A stretch of 50,288 nt of DNA from an uncultured Clostridia bacterium (GCA_934486735.1 CAKSQL010000019.1:1-50288), one strand, 5' to 3'. Shown: positions 27,410 through 36,950, counted from the stretch's first letter. Notes: generated from the sequence alone by a model not told the origin. A program made the numbers and translations.

Positions 27410-28876
27410 TTGAAGACAAGCAAAACCAATCTTGATTATCTGATGAAGCTTTGCTCGGTGCGCGGAGTGGACATTTCGAGATATCTTCATGTGGATCAGA
27501 GCCTTGTGGGCAAGTGGAAGAACGGGACAAGGAAGCTTTTGCCCGATTCGGGATATCCCGAGGAGCTTGCAGCGCTTTTTGCCGAGCGTGGCAGAGACAG
27601 GATAGAGGCGCTTTTTGCCGATGTCTACAAGGATAAATACAATCCGGAATATCTTGATGATATGATAAAGAGCTTTATATGCAGCAGTGGCTCGGCGATG
27701 ACAAAAGCAGAGATGCATAAGGATGCGGATGCCGATTCGTCCTTTGTATATTATTCTTATGACGGGATTTCGGGACGAAAAAAGGCAATGAGCTATCTTT
27801 TGAACTGTGCCCAAAAGACAGATACCCCCGTAACGCTTATGCTTTATGATTCGACATGCTTTGACTGGCTCGTGAACGATTCTGATTATCTGGACAAATG
27901 GGGCAGGAAAATTATAGAACTTTTGGAGGGGGGGAGTGACATATATCTTATAATCGATCCCGAATCGGACAGGCAGCGCACAGCGGCGCTTTTGTATCGG
28001 TTTTACTTCTTTTCGGCTAATAAAAATTTCAATATATACTATGCCGGAGGAGTGCATTATCCGACCTCGTACGTGATAGGCGGATTTTTAGCGGTCAGCG
28101 GATACAATGATTCCGACGGAGACGGCTATTACACGCAGGTTTTTACCGACGGCGGAGCGGTTAAGCAGCAGGAGCTTTATATGCGCCGTCTGCTCAAAAG
28201 CCGGAAAAAAGAGTCCATACGCCGCTTTTCGGCAGAGGAATGTTATCACAATATGAAAAATCTCAGCGTTGTATCAAACGATATTTACATGTTCTCGGTA
28301 ATTCCCACATTTTATTCAATGCCGCCGGAACTGGCGAAACGTGTACTCGGATACAACGGCGACATAGCGGAAAATGTGAAAAAACAACTTTTGGCATATA
28401 ATGGATTTACAAACGGAGAGTTTTTCCTGGGGGACGGAAAAAGGCAGGTAAGATGCATGTTCCCGATGGGAAAGCTAAAGGCGGCTTTGGCTGCGGATGA
28501 AGTGATTTATTCCGATAATCTCTATGCGGACAAGGTGACAATCAGGGTCAGGGCGGAGGATTTTCGCGAGCACCTGAAATTTTTGACCGAGCAGATGAAA
28601 GAGGTTGAGGGGTATAATATAGGAATAGTTCCGGGGATCGACGATTTTGGTTCAAAGCTTGAAAAGCTGGGATATCTTGCATGCAAAAAGCAATGCTGGG
28701 CGATGGTTTCGAACGAGCACAGCGGCTCTAAGGCTCTGTTTTTTATGAATACATCGATAGTTGACCTTATTTTCTACGTACAGGAATACGTGTGGAAAAA
28801 CATTCCGGAAGTGTACACCGATAAGGAAAATGCAATAAAGATAATCGAGGGCTTAATCGCGGAGGCGCAGCAATGA
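27410..28876 (+). CDS. Uncharacterised protein with N-terminal HTH-like motif
   Basis: I do not recognise this 488-residue protein. Residues 5-50 (LMKLCSVRGVDISRYLHV, DQSLVGKWKNGTRKLLP) look like a Cro/XRE helix-turn-helix with the WKNGxR motif. The remainder has alpha/beta character with no obvious enzyme motif, membrane segment or signal peptide. The TTG at 27410 is chosen because AAGGAGG lies exactly nine bases upstream; the TTG at 27404 is too close. It is 17 bases after ispE and overlaps comFC by four bases (ATGA), so it is part of the dxs operon. A DNA-binding regulator that senses a small molecule is one guess, without further support. Confidence 0.75.
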   Translation: MKTSKTNLDYLMKLCSVRGVDISRYLHVDQSLVGKWKNGTRKLLPDSGYPEELAALFAERGRDRIEALFADVYKDKYNPEYLDDMIKSFICSSGSAMTKAEMHKDADADSSFVYYSYDGISGRKKAMSYLLNCAQKTDTPVTLMLYDSTCFDWLVNDSDYLDKWGRKIIELLEGGSDIYLIIDPESDRQRTAALLYRFYFFSANKNFNIYYAGGVHYPTSYVIGGFLAVSGYNDSDGDGYYTQVFTDGGAVKQQELYMRRLLKSRKKESIRRFSAEECYHNMKNLSVVSNDIYMFSVIPTFYSMPPELAKRVLGYNGDIAENVKKQLLAYNGFTNGEFFLGDGKRQVRCMFPMGKLKAALAADEVIYSDNLYADKVTIRVRAEDFREHLKFLTEQMKEVEGYNIGIVPGIDDFGSKLEKLGYLACKKQCWAMVSNEHSGSKALFFMNTSIVDLIFYVQEYVWKNIPEVYTDKENAIKIIEGLIAEAQQ

Positions 28877-29580
28877 GATTTTTGGGATGTGGCAAAACGG
28901 CGCATTGTATCGTATGCGAGGAAAGAGTTACAAAGGAGTTTGCGGTTCTGCTTTGCGATGAGCTTTGTATCTGCGGAGAGTGTGCGGAAAGAATAGAACA
29001 ATATAAAAGCACGCCTGCCTTTGAAGGCAGGGACTATCTGAAATTTCTGATTTCGGCATTCCCGTATTCCGGTGCGCTGAGGGATGCATTTGCAAAATTT
29101 AAATTTTTCGGACAGGAAGGATACGGAAAGATTTTTGCACAGCTTTTGGCGGATTCGGCAAAGGACTTGATAAATCCCGGGGATTTTGACATTATAGTTC
29201 CGGTGCCGCTGTCAAGGCAGAGAATGAGTGAACGCGGATTTAACCAGGCTGCGGTTATGGCAAAGGCTGTTGCCGAGAGGTACGCAATAGCATACTCCGA
29301 AAATGTGCTTTTCAGAATCAGAAATACAAAGCGTCAGAGCGGACTGAGCGTGGCGGAGAGAAATATAAATGTGAGAGATGCGTTTCTTGCGGATGGGTTG
29401 TTTGCCGCGCGCAAAAGAATTTTGCTTGTGGACGATATTTATACAAGAGGTGCGACAATGAGCGAATGTGCACGTGTTCTTCACGACGCCGGTGCATATA
29501 TGACGGCAGGAATGACGCTTTTCAAAACTCATCTGCCCGATAACGGAGGACCTGCCGCAGGAATACGCGCTGCACGTTAG
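28873..29580 (+). CDS. comFC: ComF-family phosphoribosyltransferase-like protein
   Basis: A short N-terminal zinc ribbon (CIVCEERV and CICGECAE cysteine pairs) precedes a phosphoribosyltransferase fold with DIIVPVPLSRQRMSERGFNQ and the PRPP loop ILLVDDIYTRGATM. ComFC is needed for DNA uptake in naturally competent bacteria, but homologues are widespread in non-competent species and their reaction is unsettled. The protein is 235 residues, normal for the family. The start overlaps the HTH gene by four bases. No comFA helicase gene is adjacent. Confidence 0.9.
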   Translation: MRFLGCGKTAHCIVCEERVTKEFAVLLCDELCICGECAERIEQYKSTPAFEGRDYLKFLISAFPYSGALRDAFAKFKFFGQEGYGKIFAQLLADSAKDLINPGDFDIIVPVPLSRQRMSERGFNQAAVMAKAVAERYAIAYSENVLFRIRNTKRQSGLSVAERNINVRDAFLADGLFAARKRILLVDDIYTRGATMSECARVLHDAGAYMTAGMTLFKTHLPDNGGPAAGIRAAR

Positions 29581-29647
29581 AAGATATACAAAAATTAAGA
29601 AAAATTTATGCGAATATTACAAAAATAAGACAAATAAAAAAGAAATA

Positions 29648-29676
29648 TTGAAGTATTTTATAACTTGTGATATAAT
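29648..29676 (+). promoter_or_regulatory. Sigma-A promoter of the SLH-domain protein
   Basis: TTGAAG (29648-29653) and TATAAT (29671-29676) are 17 bases apart, and TGA directly before the -10 makes an extended -10. It leaves a leader of about 80 bases. Confidence 0.75.
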
Positions 29677-29761
29677 AAGAACAGGCTATAAAATAAATTG
29701 AGAATCAAATTTTTGAATGTGAATTTTGTGCCAAAAAGCATGGAAAGGAATGGATAAAACT

Positions 29762-31606
29762 ATGAAAAAAATTGCAAAAACGGCATGCCTTGCGGCTTTG
29801 TCACTTATGTTTTCGGCTGTTCCGGTATTTGCCGATGCAGAGACAAGCTTTTCCGATATAAAAGACGCAAAGTACAGCTGGGCGGTCGGCTACATAGAGG
29901 ATATGACCGAGCAAGGATTTATAAAAGGTTATGAGGACGGTACATTCCGCCCCGACAAGAGTGTTACAAGACTTGAAGTTTTGTCACTTTTTGCAAGAGC
30001 TATGGGCTCGAACAGCGAGGCAAACAGCGATGCTTTAAAGCATGCCGAGGAACAGTATCTGGACGTGGTTAAGGGATATGACCTTAACTTCGGCGAAAGC
30101 GATATTGCGTATTTGCTCTACAGAGGTGCGCTTAAAGAATCCGAGCTTTCGACTTATCTTAAAGGCGATTTAAAAAACGAGCCTATGCCGAGATATGAAG
30201 CGGCAATAATCATCACAAAGGCTCTTTGTGCGGAAAAGGCGGCAACCTCCGAAATCATGGTTGACCTGTCGTATGCCGATGCTAAATCTATCCCGGATAA
30301 AGCAAGCCAGTATGTATATTATGTAACAAAACAGAAGATAATGCAGGGAATGGGTAAGAACAAAAACGGAGAGGATGTTTTCTCGCCTGATTCATCGGTT
30401 TTGAGAAGTCAGATAGCGGTCATGCTGTCGAAAACTGTCGATTTGATGAATCTGACGGTTGAGAATTTCAAGCTGACAGATATCGGAACGGCGAATGTTT
30501 CGTTCTATGATTACGAGACCGATTTGACCGACGAAATGGGCTACAACAGCAATACAAGATTCTATGTTATGGGTGAACTTACACAGGCAAAAAATGTAAA
30601 AACAGGTGTGGACGCAAGCTTTACCTATGTCGGAAACGAGCTTGTTTATGTGGATATTGAAAACGATATCCCGGATGAGAGCGTGTCGGGAATATTCCAG
30701 AGCTATTCGAGCAGCAACGGCGTGGTTACGGTAACTGTCAGAGTTGACGGCGAGGACAAGCAGTACAATTTTGCAAGTAAAGTGGATGTTGAATTTAACG
30801 GTCAGAGCGCAACAATAAGAGATTTTTCAAAGAGTGATGCGGTTACATTGGAGCTTTCGGGCGGAAAGATAAAGTCAATGAAGGGTGAGCCGAAGGATAA
30901 GACAATTGCGAACGCAACCGTTGAGGAAATTTCGATTGTTGACGACGGAACAATGACAATAAGCCATGCGCTTGAGGACTATGACGGACTTAAGCTTAAG
31001 GTTAACTCCAACGTTAAGGTTACGAAAAACGACGCACCGGCGAGCCTTGCGGATGTATACAAGGGCGATACTGTAAGACTGACTCTGAGCTACGGCGTTG
31101 TTACCGAGATTGTTGCAACATCGTCAACAAGAGTTGTTGAGGGCGTTATTAAGTCGATGGAAATATCGGCAAGTCCGAAAATAACAGTGACGGTCAAGGG
31201 AACGGACACAACATATGATATCACATCGGGAATCTCGATAATCATAAATAATAAAGAATCGACAATCTATGATTTGAGAGTCGGAGACAATATATCAATC
31301 ACAATTGAGAGCCAGGCAGTCAAGAAGATTACCGCGACATCATCGTCGAGCATAGCATATAGCAAAAAGGGCGTTATCACAGCCATAAATGCCGCATACG
31401 GATTTATCAAGATAAGCTATAACGAAAATGATGTCACATACGAGGAAACTGTATATTGCAAGGACAGCTCAACGAAGTTTATAACCTCGGAGGGTACAAA
31501 TAAGGTTTTGAAGGACCTTAAAACCGGAGATGTTGTCAGCGTCCGCGGTACAATGACAAATGGTGCTTTTGAAGCAAGTCTTATACTGATAGAGGCAGAA
31601 AATTAA
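29762..31606 (+). CDS. S-layer homology (SLH) domain envelope protein
   Basis: A signal peptide (about residues 1-25, MKKIAKTACLAALSLMF, cleavage near VFADAE) is followed by a clear SLH repeat (SWAVGYIEDMTEQGFIKGY, then EDGTFRPDKSVTRLEV) and two degenerate ones to about residue 240. SLH domains bind secondary wall polymers. The rest consists of beta-rich units in which GDxVxLxLSxGxVxxI-type strands recur (DTVRLTLSYGVVTEIVATSS, DNISITIESQAVKKITATSS), suggesting repeated small beta domains. ATG at 29762 starts the signal peptide; an upstream ATG at 29750 has no spaced ribosome site. A structural role at the cell surface is likely; no enzymatic motif is seen. Confidence 0.88.
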   Translation: MKKIAKTACLAALSLMFSAVPVFADAETSFSDIKDAKYSWAVGYIEDMTEQGFIKGYEDGTFRPDKSVTRLEVLSLFARAMGSNSEANSDALKHAEEQYLDVVKGYDLNFGESDIAYLLYRGALKESELSTYLKGDLKNEPMPRYEAAIIITKALCAEKAATSEIMVDLSYADAKSIPDKASQYVYYVTKQKIMQGMGKNKNGEDVFSPDSSVLRSQIAVMLSKTVDLMNLTVENFKLTDIGTANVSFYDYETDLTDEMGYNSNTRFYVMGELTQAKNVKTGVDASFTYVGNELVYVDIENDIPDESVSGIFQSYSSSNGVVTVTVRVDGEDKQYNFASKVDVEFNGQSATIRDFSKSDAVTLELSGGKIKSMKGEPKDKTIANATVEEISIVDDGTMTISHALEDYDGLKLKVNSNVKVTKNDAPASLADVYKGDTVRLTLSYGVVTEIVATSSTRVVEGVIKSMEISASPKITVTVKGTDTTYDITSGISIIINNKESTIYDLRVGDNISITIESQAVKKITATSSSSIAYSKKGVITAINAAYGFIKISYNENDVTYEETVYCKDSSTKFITSEGTNKVLKDLKTGDVVSVRGTMTNGAFEASLILIEAEN

Positions 31607-31623
31607 TATAACAATTCAGGATA

Positions 31624-31647
31624 AAAGCCGCAGTTTCATGCGGCTTT
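31624..31647 (+). terminator. Rho-independent terminator after the SLH gene
   Basis: AAAGCCGCA (31624-31632) and TGCGGCTTT (31639-31647) form a nine-base-pair stem with a six-base loop, followed by GTCTTGTTTT. Confidence 0.75.
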
Positions 31648-31751
31648 GTCTTGTTTTAACGGGGCAGGTCAGGCGCACAGAACGGGCATGTTAAAGCAGA
31701 AAATACGCTGCCTCGGTGCTAATTTTAAATTTTATTTCGGAAGTGATTTTT

Positions 31752-32894
31752 TTGAAAAATTATGAAAAATATATGAAATGGATTGTCGCATTTGTTTTCG
31801 GAGCGGCATTGATAGCGGTATATAAAACGTTTGATAATATACAAAATGTCCTGTCGTTTTTCGGGGATATTTTGTCGGCGTCAATGCCTTTTGTTATAGG
31901 CTTTTTTATTGCATATATCCTGGATTTGCCATGCCGCAAGCTTGCAAAGGCATACTACGGCATAAAATTTGTGCCGATAAAAAAAAGAAGCCGCGGACTT
32001 TCGATAATAACGGTCTATGTCCTGTTTGTGCTTATCGTAGCAATCGCTATAAGAACGATAATCCCGAGCTTGTACAATAACATTATAGATTTGTACAACA
32101 ATATAATCCCGTTTACTCAAAATGCACTTACCGAGATTGAGGGATTTCAGGAAAAGCTTGGAATAAATCTTTTTGAAATAAACGAGGCAACGGCGAGGGA
32201 TACGATACAAAGAATTTTGAACAGTATCAATGTAAGAGAGTTCGGAAAGTACGCCCAGGGCGCGATAAATTTCACATCGGGACTTTTCAAGATGTTCATT
32301 GCATTGATTATTTCGATTTATATGCTCACCGGCAGGGAAAAGCTTTACGAGGGTTATAAGACACTTTTGTATGTGATGTTCGGCACAAAAAAGGCAGAAA
32401 TGATAGACCGGTACATGAAAAGAATCAATGCGATTTTCTCGAACTATATCTATTGCTGCGTGCTTGACGCTGTAATAGTCGCGGTGCTTGCAACGATTAT
32501 ACTGTCGCTGATCGGCGTGAAATATTCGATAATTTTCGGTACATTAATCGGTCTGTGTAATCTGATTCCGTACTTTGGGGCGATTATTTCGAACTGTGTA
32601 ACGGTGATTGTGACCTTCTTCACCGGCGGATGGATAAAAGCGCTTTGGTCGGCAGTCGGACTTTTGGTTTTGGGACAGTTGGACGGAAACTTTATCGGAC
32701 CTAAAATAATGGGAAGTAAGCTGGATGTCAGCCCGCTTTGGATAATTTTTGCGGTTACTCTCGGCGGCGGTCTGTTCGGAGTTGCCGGCATGGTGCTCTC
32801 GGTGCCGGTTATGATGGTTATAAAAATGCTTATGAGTGATTGGTTTGAGGAGATTAAGAAAAAGCGGAGCATGCAGGAGGCGGAAGATGAATAA
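31752..32894 (+). CDS. AI-2E family transporter (PF01594-like permease)
   Basis: This is a 380-residue membrane protein with about seven or eight hydrophobic segments. The late region IGLCNLIPYFGAIISN, the GQLDGNFIGPKIMGSKLDVSP stretch (only partly quoted motif residues GPKIMG and PLW are invariant) and GVAGMVLSVPVM are characteristic of the family. Some members export autoinducer-2 and others are Na+/H+ antiporters or of unknown function, so the substrate is open. TTG at 31752 is chosen because GGAAG lies upstream at suitable spacing; an upstream GTG at 31716 would add 12 residues without a ribosome site. Confidence 0.85.
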   Translation: MKNYEKYMKWIVAFVFGAALIAVYKTFDNIQNVLSFFGDILSASMPFVIGFFIAYILDLPCRKLAKAYYGIKFVPIKKRSRGLSIITVYVLFVLIVAIAIRTIIPSLYNNIIDLYNNIIPFTQNALTEIEGFQEKLGINLFEINEATARDTIQRILNSINVREFGKYAQGAINFTSGLFKMFIALIISIYMLTGREKLYEGYKTLLYVMFGTKKAEMIDRYMKRINAIFSNYIYCCVLDAVIVAVLATIILSLIGVKYSIIFGTLIGLCNLIPYFGAIISNCVTVIVTFFTGGWIKALWSAVGLLVLGQLDGNFIGPKIMGSKLDVSPLWIIFAVTLGGGLFGVAGMVLSVPVMMVIKMLMSDWFEEIKKKRSMQEAEDE

Positions 32895-33117
32895 AATCGC
32901 CCATCTCACCGTTTTCAAAAGCTTGAAGTACCCTCGTACGAAGCAGTGACGTTACCTAAATCAAAGATTTAGAACGCTCTTGCATGGCACTCGTTGCCAA
33001 ATTAAAAATTTGGACTCGGGCGCAATCGCTTTTTCGAACGGCAATCTGAACGATTTTCTTTCATACTTACGGTTTTGTGCTTTGTGCCTTGCGGCACAGA
33101 AAGGAATGATTATAAAG
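32895..33117. other. Intergenic region with a cluster of small hairpins
   Basis: This gap holds several perfect palindromes: CTAAATC-AAA-GATTTAG (32956-32972), TGGCA/TGCCA (32985-32999), CCAAATT-AAA-AATTTGG (32997-33013) and TGTGCC/GGCACA (33083-33098). Two share the same seven-pair stem with an AAA loop. None has a T-run. No gene or promoter was recognised. Confidence 0.45.
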
Positions 33118-34350
33118 ATGAATAAAGTTGCGGTTATCGGCGGCGGTGCGGCAGGACTTGCCGCTGCCATTGCCGCTGCGCGAAACGGCGCGGGGGTTGT
33201 GATATGTGAAAAGGGTGCACGTGCCGCAAAAAAATTACTCGCAACGGGTAACGGACGCTGCAACATGACAAATATAAATGCCGATGTAAAAAACTATCAT
33301 GGGAAAAATCCCGGATTTGTAAAGGGCGTTATGCACAGGTTTTGGGTGGATGAGACGCTGAGCTTTTTCAGGGAAATCGGACTTTTGGCAAAGACTGAGG
33401 AGGACGGCAGGGTATATCCGTACAGCTTGCAGGCAGCGGCGGTTTCGGAGATCCTGCGGCTCGAGACCGAGAGGATTGGAGCTGAAACTATTTGCGATTT
33501 TGACGTCGTGAGGATATCGCGAAAAAAGGGTATGTATAATATAATATCGCGCGACGGCAGAAAAATTTCTGCCGATTGCGTGATTTTGGCGTGCGGCGGT
33601 AAGGCATCGCCGAATCTCGGCTCGGATGGGAGCGGTTATCCGCTTGCCGAGAGCTTTGGACATAAGGTCACAAAATTGTATCCGTCGTTGGTTCAGATAA
33701 AGACTGACAACACATATACAAAAGCGCTGCAAGGCTTGAAAATTAACGGAAACGCGGTGTTTTTTGAAAATAACAAGAAAAAGGCGGAATCGGATGGTGA
33801 GATACTTTTCACCGATTACGGGTTGTCCGGACCGCCGATATTTAATTTGTCGCGGCTTGCGGCGGTTTCGAAAAACGGGAGAATAGATATCGATCTGATG
33901 ACTGAGTTTTCAAAAGATGAGATATTTGCACTCTTAAAGGAAAGAAAAATGCCCGATAAGGCGTTGGAGAATTATTTTACCGGGATGCTGCCCAAAAAAC
34001 TCGGTCAAGTTCTTTTAAAGGCGTGCGGCATAGCTCCGCTTTCAAGACGTTCTTCATCGCTGAGCACGGAGGAACTTTCGCATCTTGCGGATAAAATAAA
34101 AGCGTGGAGCTTTGAGATCCGCGGCACAATGTCATGGAACAATGCCCAGGTGACGGCAGGCGGAGTTGAGGTCGGAGACATAAATCCGTCAACGATGGAA
34201 TCAAAGCTTTCGGACGGACTCTTTTTAGCCGGTGAGATTTTGGATATAGACGGAGACTGCGGCGGATATAACCTGCAATGGGCGTGGTCGAGCGGATATA
34301 TCGCCGGGATGAATGCTGCGGAAAAAAGCAGAAAGGGGACAGGCATTTGA
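33118..34350 (+). CDS. HI0933/BaiN-family FAD-dependent oxidoreductase
   Basis: The 410-residue flavoprotein begins with the FAD-binding motif VAVIGGGAAGLAAAIAAARN, continues with the family stretch KLLATGNGRCNMTN, and has the C-terminal VTAGGVEVGDI and GLFLAGEILDIDGDCGGYN, which bind FAD. BaiN-like proteins were first linked to bile-acid dehydroxylation, but the family is broad and most members are uncharacterised, so no substrate is assigned. ATG at 33118 begins the FAD motif; upstream ATG at 33106 sits too close to AAAGGA. The stop overlaps the next flavoprotein by four bases (TTGA), indicating coupling. Confidence 0.9.
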   Translation: MNKVAVIGGGAAGLAAAIAAARNGAGVVICEKGARAAKKLLATGNGRCNMTNINADVKNYHGKNPGFVKGVMHRFWVDETLSFFREIGLLAKTEEDGRVYPYSLQAAAVSEILRLETERIGAETICDFDVVRISRKKGMYNIISRDGRKISADCVILACGGKASPNLGSDGSGYPLAESFGHKVTKLYPSLVQIKTDNTYTKALQGLKINGNAVFFENNKKKAESDGEILFTDYGLSGPPIFNLSRLAAVSKNGRIDIDLMTEFSKDEIFALLKERKMPDKALENYFTGMLPKKLGQVLLKACGIAPLSRRSSSLSTEELSHLADKIKAWSFEIRGTMSWNNAQVTAGGVEVGDINPSTMESKLSDGLFLAGEILDIDGDCGGYNLQWAWSSGYIAGMNAAEKSRKGTGI

Positions 34351-35909
34351 TAAGATTCGAAAATATGAAGTTTATGCCTGATGAGAGCATAACGCGCGAA
34401 AGCATAGCGGCAAAGCTTAAAATATCGACGTCGGATATAAAGGATTGGAGAATTTACAAGCGCGGCATAGACGCACGGAAAAAGAGCAATGTTCATTATG
34501 TCTGTACGATAGACGCCGAACTCAAAAATGAGGATAAATTTTTGAAAAGCGGACAGGCATCAAAATTTGAAACGGCGGAGTATAAATTTCCGGAGCATAA
34601 ACCGCTTTTGAAAAGACCTGTCATAGTCGGATTCGGACCGGCAGGAATGTTCGCCGCGCTTGTTTTGGCGGAAAACGGGCATCGCCCGATAGTGCTTGAA
34701 CGCGGAGAATCGGTTGAGGAGCGCGGAAAAAGAGTCAGAGATTTTTGGGAAAAAGGAATTTTCAACCCCGTTTCAAATGTCCAGTTCGGTGAGGGCGGCG
34801 CAGGTACTTTTTCGGACGGCAAACTCACCACCGGAATTAAAAATATAAGATGTCGCAGAGTGCTTGAATATTTTGTTAAATTCGGCGCACCGGAGGATAT
34901 TTTGTATAACTCAAAGCCGCATATCGGAACGGATATTTTGTGTAAGATTGTAAAAAATATCCGCGAATATATAATCTCGCTCGGCGGAGATGTTCGCTTT
35001 TGCAGCCGTGCGGACAGCTTTGTGATAAAAAATTCACATATTTGCGCGGTAGCCGCAAACGGCGGGGAGATAAGCGCGGATAATGTGATTTTGGCAATCG
35101 GTCACAGTGCGCGCGATACCATGGCAGAGTTGTATCGGATCGGAGTTGAAATGTATCAAAAACCGTTTTCTGTCGGGGCGAGAATAGAGCATGACCGATT
35201 ACTTATCGATAAAGCTCAATACGGTGATTTTGCGCCGCTGCTGCCTGCGGCGGACTATAAGCTTTCGGCGCATATCGGCGAAAGCGGACGCGGAGTCTAC
35301 ACCTTTTGCATGTGTCCCGGCGGTGTGGTGGTTGCCGCCGCATCGGAGGAGGGCGGTGTCGTGACAAATGGCATGAGCAATCGAAAAAGAGACGGTATAA
35401 ACTCAAATTCGGCGCTGCTTGTCAGCGTAAATCCGTCGGATTTGGGTTCGGAGCATCCGCTTGCCGGGATAGAATTTCAAAGAAGAATAGAGCAAAAAGC
35501 GTATGAGTTCGGAGGAAATAATTATCTTGCACCTGCGCAGCTTGTGGGTGATTTTATGCGGAAAATTCCGTCGGTACAAGGTGCAGGAACAAGACCGACC
35601 TATATGCCCGGAGTGGCGTGGGGAAGTATCGATGATGTCCTGCCGGGGTTTGTGTGCGACTCCATGCGTGCCGCGCTCGGAGTTTTTGACAGGAAAATTC
35701 ATGGCTTTGCAGGCGCGGAGGCGGTTTTGACCGCGCCCGAGACCAGAAGTTCGTCTCCTGTCAGAATTGTGCGTGACCCTAAAAGCTGCCTGTCGCCGAT
35801 TGGGGGTCTTTACCCATGCGGCGAGGGCGCAGGCTATGCCGGCGGAATAATGTCGGCGGCAGTGGACGGAATCGTTTGCGCGGAAAAGCTTGTAATGAAT
35901 GAGGATTAG
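34347..35909 (+). CDS. FAD-dependent dehydrogenase, COG2509 type
   Basis: A 520-residue flavoprotein with a small N-terminal domain (about residues 1-85), then the FAD motif PVIVGFGPAGMFAALVLAEN and GGAGTFSDGKLTTGIKN, VILAIGHSARDTM and the C-terminal SPIGGLYPCGEGAGYAGG. This pattern matches the uncharacterised dehydrogenases of COG2509. The TTG start is favoured by AAAGGGG eight bases upstream and by overlap with the preceding flavoprotein stop. Coupling of two flavoproteins suggests a shared pathway, but the substrate is unknown. A strong terminator follows. Confidence 0.88.
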   Translation: MIRFENMKFMPDESITRESIAAKLKISTSDIKDWRIYKRGIDARKKSNVHYVCTIDAELKNEDKFLKSGQASKFETAEYKFPEHKPLLKRPVIVGFGPAGMFAALVLAENGHRPIVLERGESVEERGKRVRDFWEKGIFNPVSNVQFGEGGAGTFSDGKLTTGIKNIRCRRVLEYFVKFGAPEDILYNSKPHIGTDILCKIVKNIREYIISLGGDVRFCSRADSFVIKNSHICAVAANGGEISADNVILAIGHSARDTMAELYRIGVEMYQKPFSVGARIEHDRLLIDKAQYGDFAPLLPAADYKLSAHIGESGRGVYTFCMCPGGVVVAAASEEGGVVTNGMSNRKRDGINSNSALLVSVNPSDLGSEHPLAGIEFQRRIEQKAYEFGGNNYLAPAQLVGDFMRKIPSVQGAGTRPTYMPGVAWGSIDDVLPGFVCDSMRAALGVFDRKIHGFAGAEAVLTAPETRSSSPVRIVRDPKSCLSPIGGLYPCGEGAGYAGGIMSAAVDGIVCAEKLVMNED

Positions 35910-35940
35910 GCACGAGAGAGCCGAAACGATAAAATATAAT

Positions 35941-35995
35941 AAAAAGCAATCCGAATCCGATTTTGATACAACAAATCGGGTTCGGATTGCTTTTT
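35941..35995. terminator. Strong bidirectional rho-independent terminator
   Basis: The arms 35941-35963 and 35973-35995 form a 23-base-pair stem with one wobble and a nine-base loop, with A before and T after. It separates convergent flavoprotein and sleB genes. Confidence 0.9.
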
Positions 35996-36111
35996 TGTGC
36001 GGGCAGATACATGAATATTTTGTTTGACAAGTTTTATGCGCACGACATATAATTTATGCTGCTCACATTGGCTTTGCGTAGTGCATAAATTATAGCAAAA
36101 GTGTTTTGATT

Positions 36112-36750
36112 TTATTTGCAAAAGACGTGCTTTCCGATTGTTTTGATAATCGGGCGCGAACGAATCCATTGATTGGTCGCGGTTGCAGGGTTGTAGTAAT
36201 ATATTGCGCCGCCGGTCGGATCCCATCCGTTTAAGGCATCGCGTGCTGCATTGTAGCATGAGTTGTACACAGATGCATTTATCTGCCCGTCGGACACTGC
36301 GGTGAATGCGCCCTGTTGATATATTACGCCCGATATGCTGTTCGGGAATGATGAGTGCTTCACTCTGTTCAAAACGACTGCGCCGATTGCGACCTGCCCC
36401 TCATAGCTTTCGCCTCGTGCTTCTCCGTTTATAACGCGTGCCAAAAGGTTTACATTCGTATCGCGGGATGAGGATGACGAGCCGGTCGGCAGACCTATTT
36501 TTGCAAGCGTTTTCGGTCCTGCGATTCCGTCGGCGGTGAGCCCGTGTCTGACCTGAAACTTTTTCACCGCCGCCTCGGTTTTGCTGCCGTATATTCCGTC
36601 TACCGAACCATTCATATATCCCCAGCTTTTAAGTCTCGATTGTATGTTCCTTACCTCCGTTCCGGTTGAGCCGCGCTTTGAAAGAGCGGATACTTCCTGC
36701 GGAATGATAAGCGAAAGAAGCAGAAGAAATATAAAAAATTTTCTTTTCAC
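36112..36750 (-). CDS. sleB: Spore cortex-lytic enzyme SleB-like
   Basis: The protein has a signal peptide (about residues 1-22), a peptidoglycan-binding domain type 1 (GSTGTEVRNIQSRLKSWGY, then GIYGSKTEAAVKKFQ; about 27-85) and a Hydrolase_2 catalytic domain (about 100-212) with the glutamate in RVINGEARGESYEGQ and the C-terminal ATNQWIRSRPIIKTIGKHVF. SleB is a lytic transglycosylase that degrades cortex peptidoglycan during germination. The start is GTG at 36750 with GAGGT about eight bases upstream. The usual partner ypeB is not adjacent. No convincing sigma-G promoter was found upstream. Length is 212 residues, slightly shorter than Bacillus SleB. Confidence 0.9.
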   Translation of the reverse strand: MKRKFFIFLLLLSLIIPQEVSALSKRGSTGTEVRNIQSRLKSWGYMNGSVDGIYGSKTEAAVKKFQVRHGLTADGIAGPKTLAKIGLPTGSSSSSRDTNVNLLARVINGEARGESYEGQVAIGAVVLNRVKHSSFPNSISGVIYQQGAFTAVSDGQINASVYNSCYNAARDALNGWDPTGGAIYYYNPATATNQWIRSRPIIKTIGKHVFCK

Positions 36751-36903
36751 AGCGATTTACCTCACTTTCATATAATCGGAAAACAATAGTTTTACAATTA
36801 CCTGATTTTTTATTAGCATTTACCTTTTCAGAAAATTTTATACATAAAAAATACAAAATCTGATATTGAAGTGTAAATTTTAGTTTTTGCTGTTCCAAAA
36901 TCA

Positions 36904-36932
36904 TTAACAATTTTGAAAAAAGCGAATATAAT
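36904..36932 (+). promoter_or_regulatory. Possible sigma-A promoter of the amidase-domain gene
   Basis: TTAACA (36904-36909) and TATAAT (36927-36932) with a 17-base spacer. The predicted transcript would begin almost at the ribosome binding site, leaving an unusually short leader. Confidence 0.5.
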
Positions 36933-36950
36933 GTTTTGGAGGGGATTTTT

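Noticed and set aside
35973..35995. Another copy of the MITE end (GGTTCGGATTGCTTTTTT)
   Set aside because: The likeness is limited to about 15 bases and is fully explained as the right arm of a perfect terminator stem; the CGGC end and TA are absent.
36751..36900. Sigma-G promoter for sleB
   Set aside because: Candidate -10 and -35 elements on the minus strand deviate at several positions and have wrong spacing.
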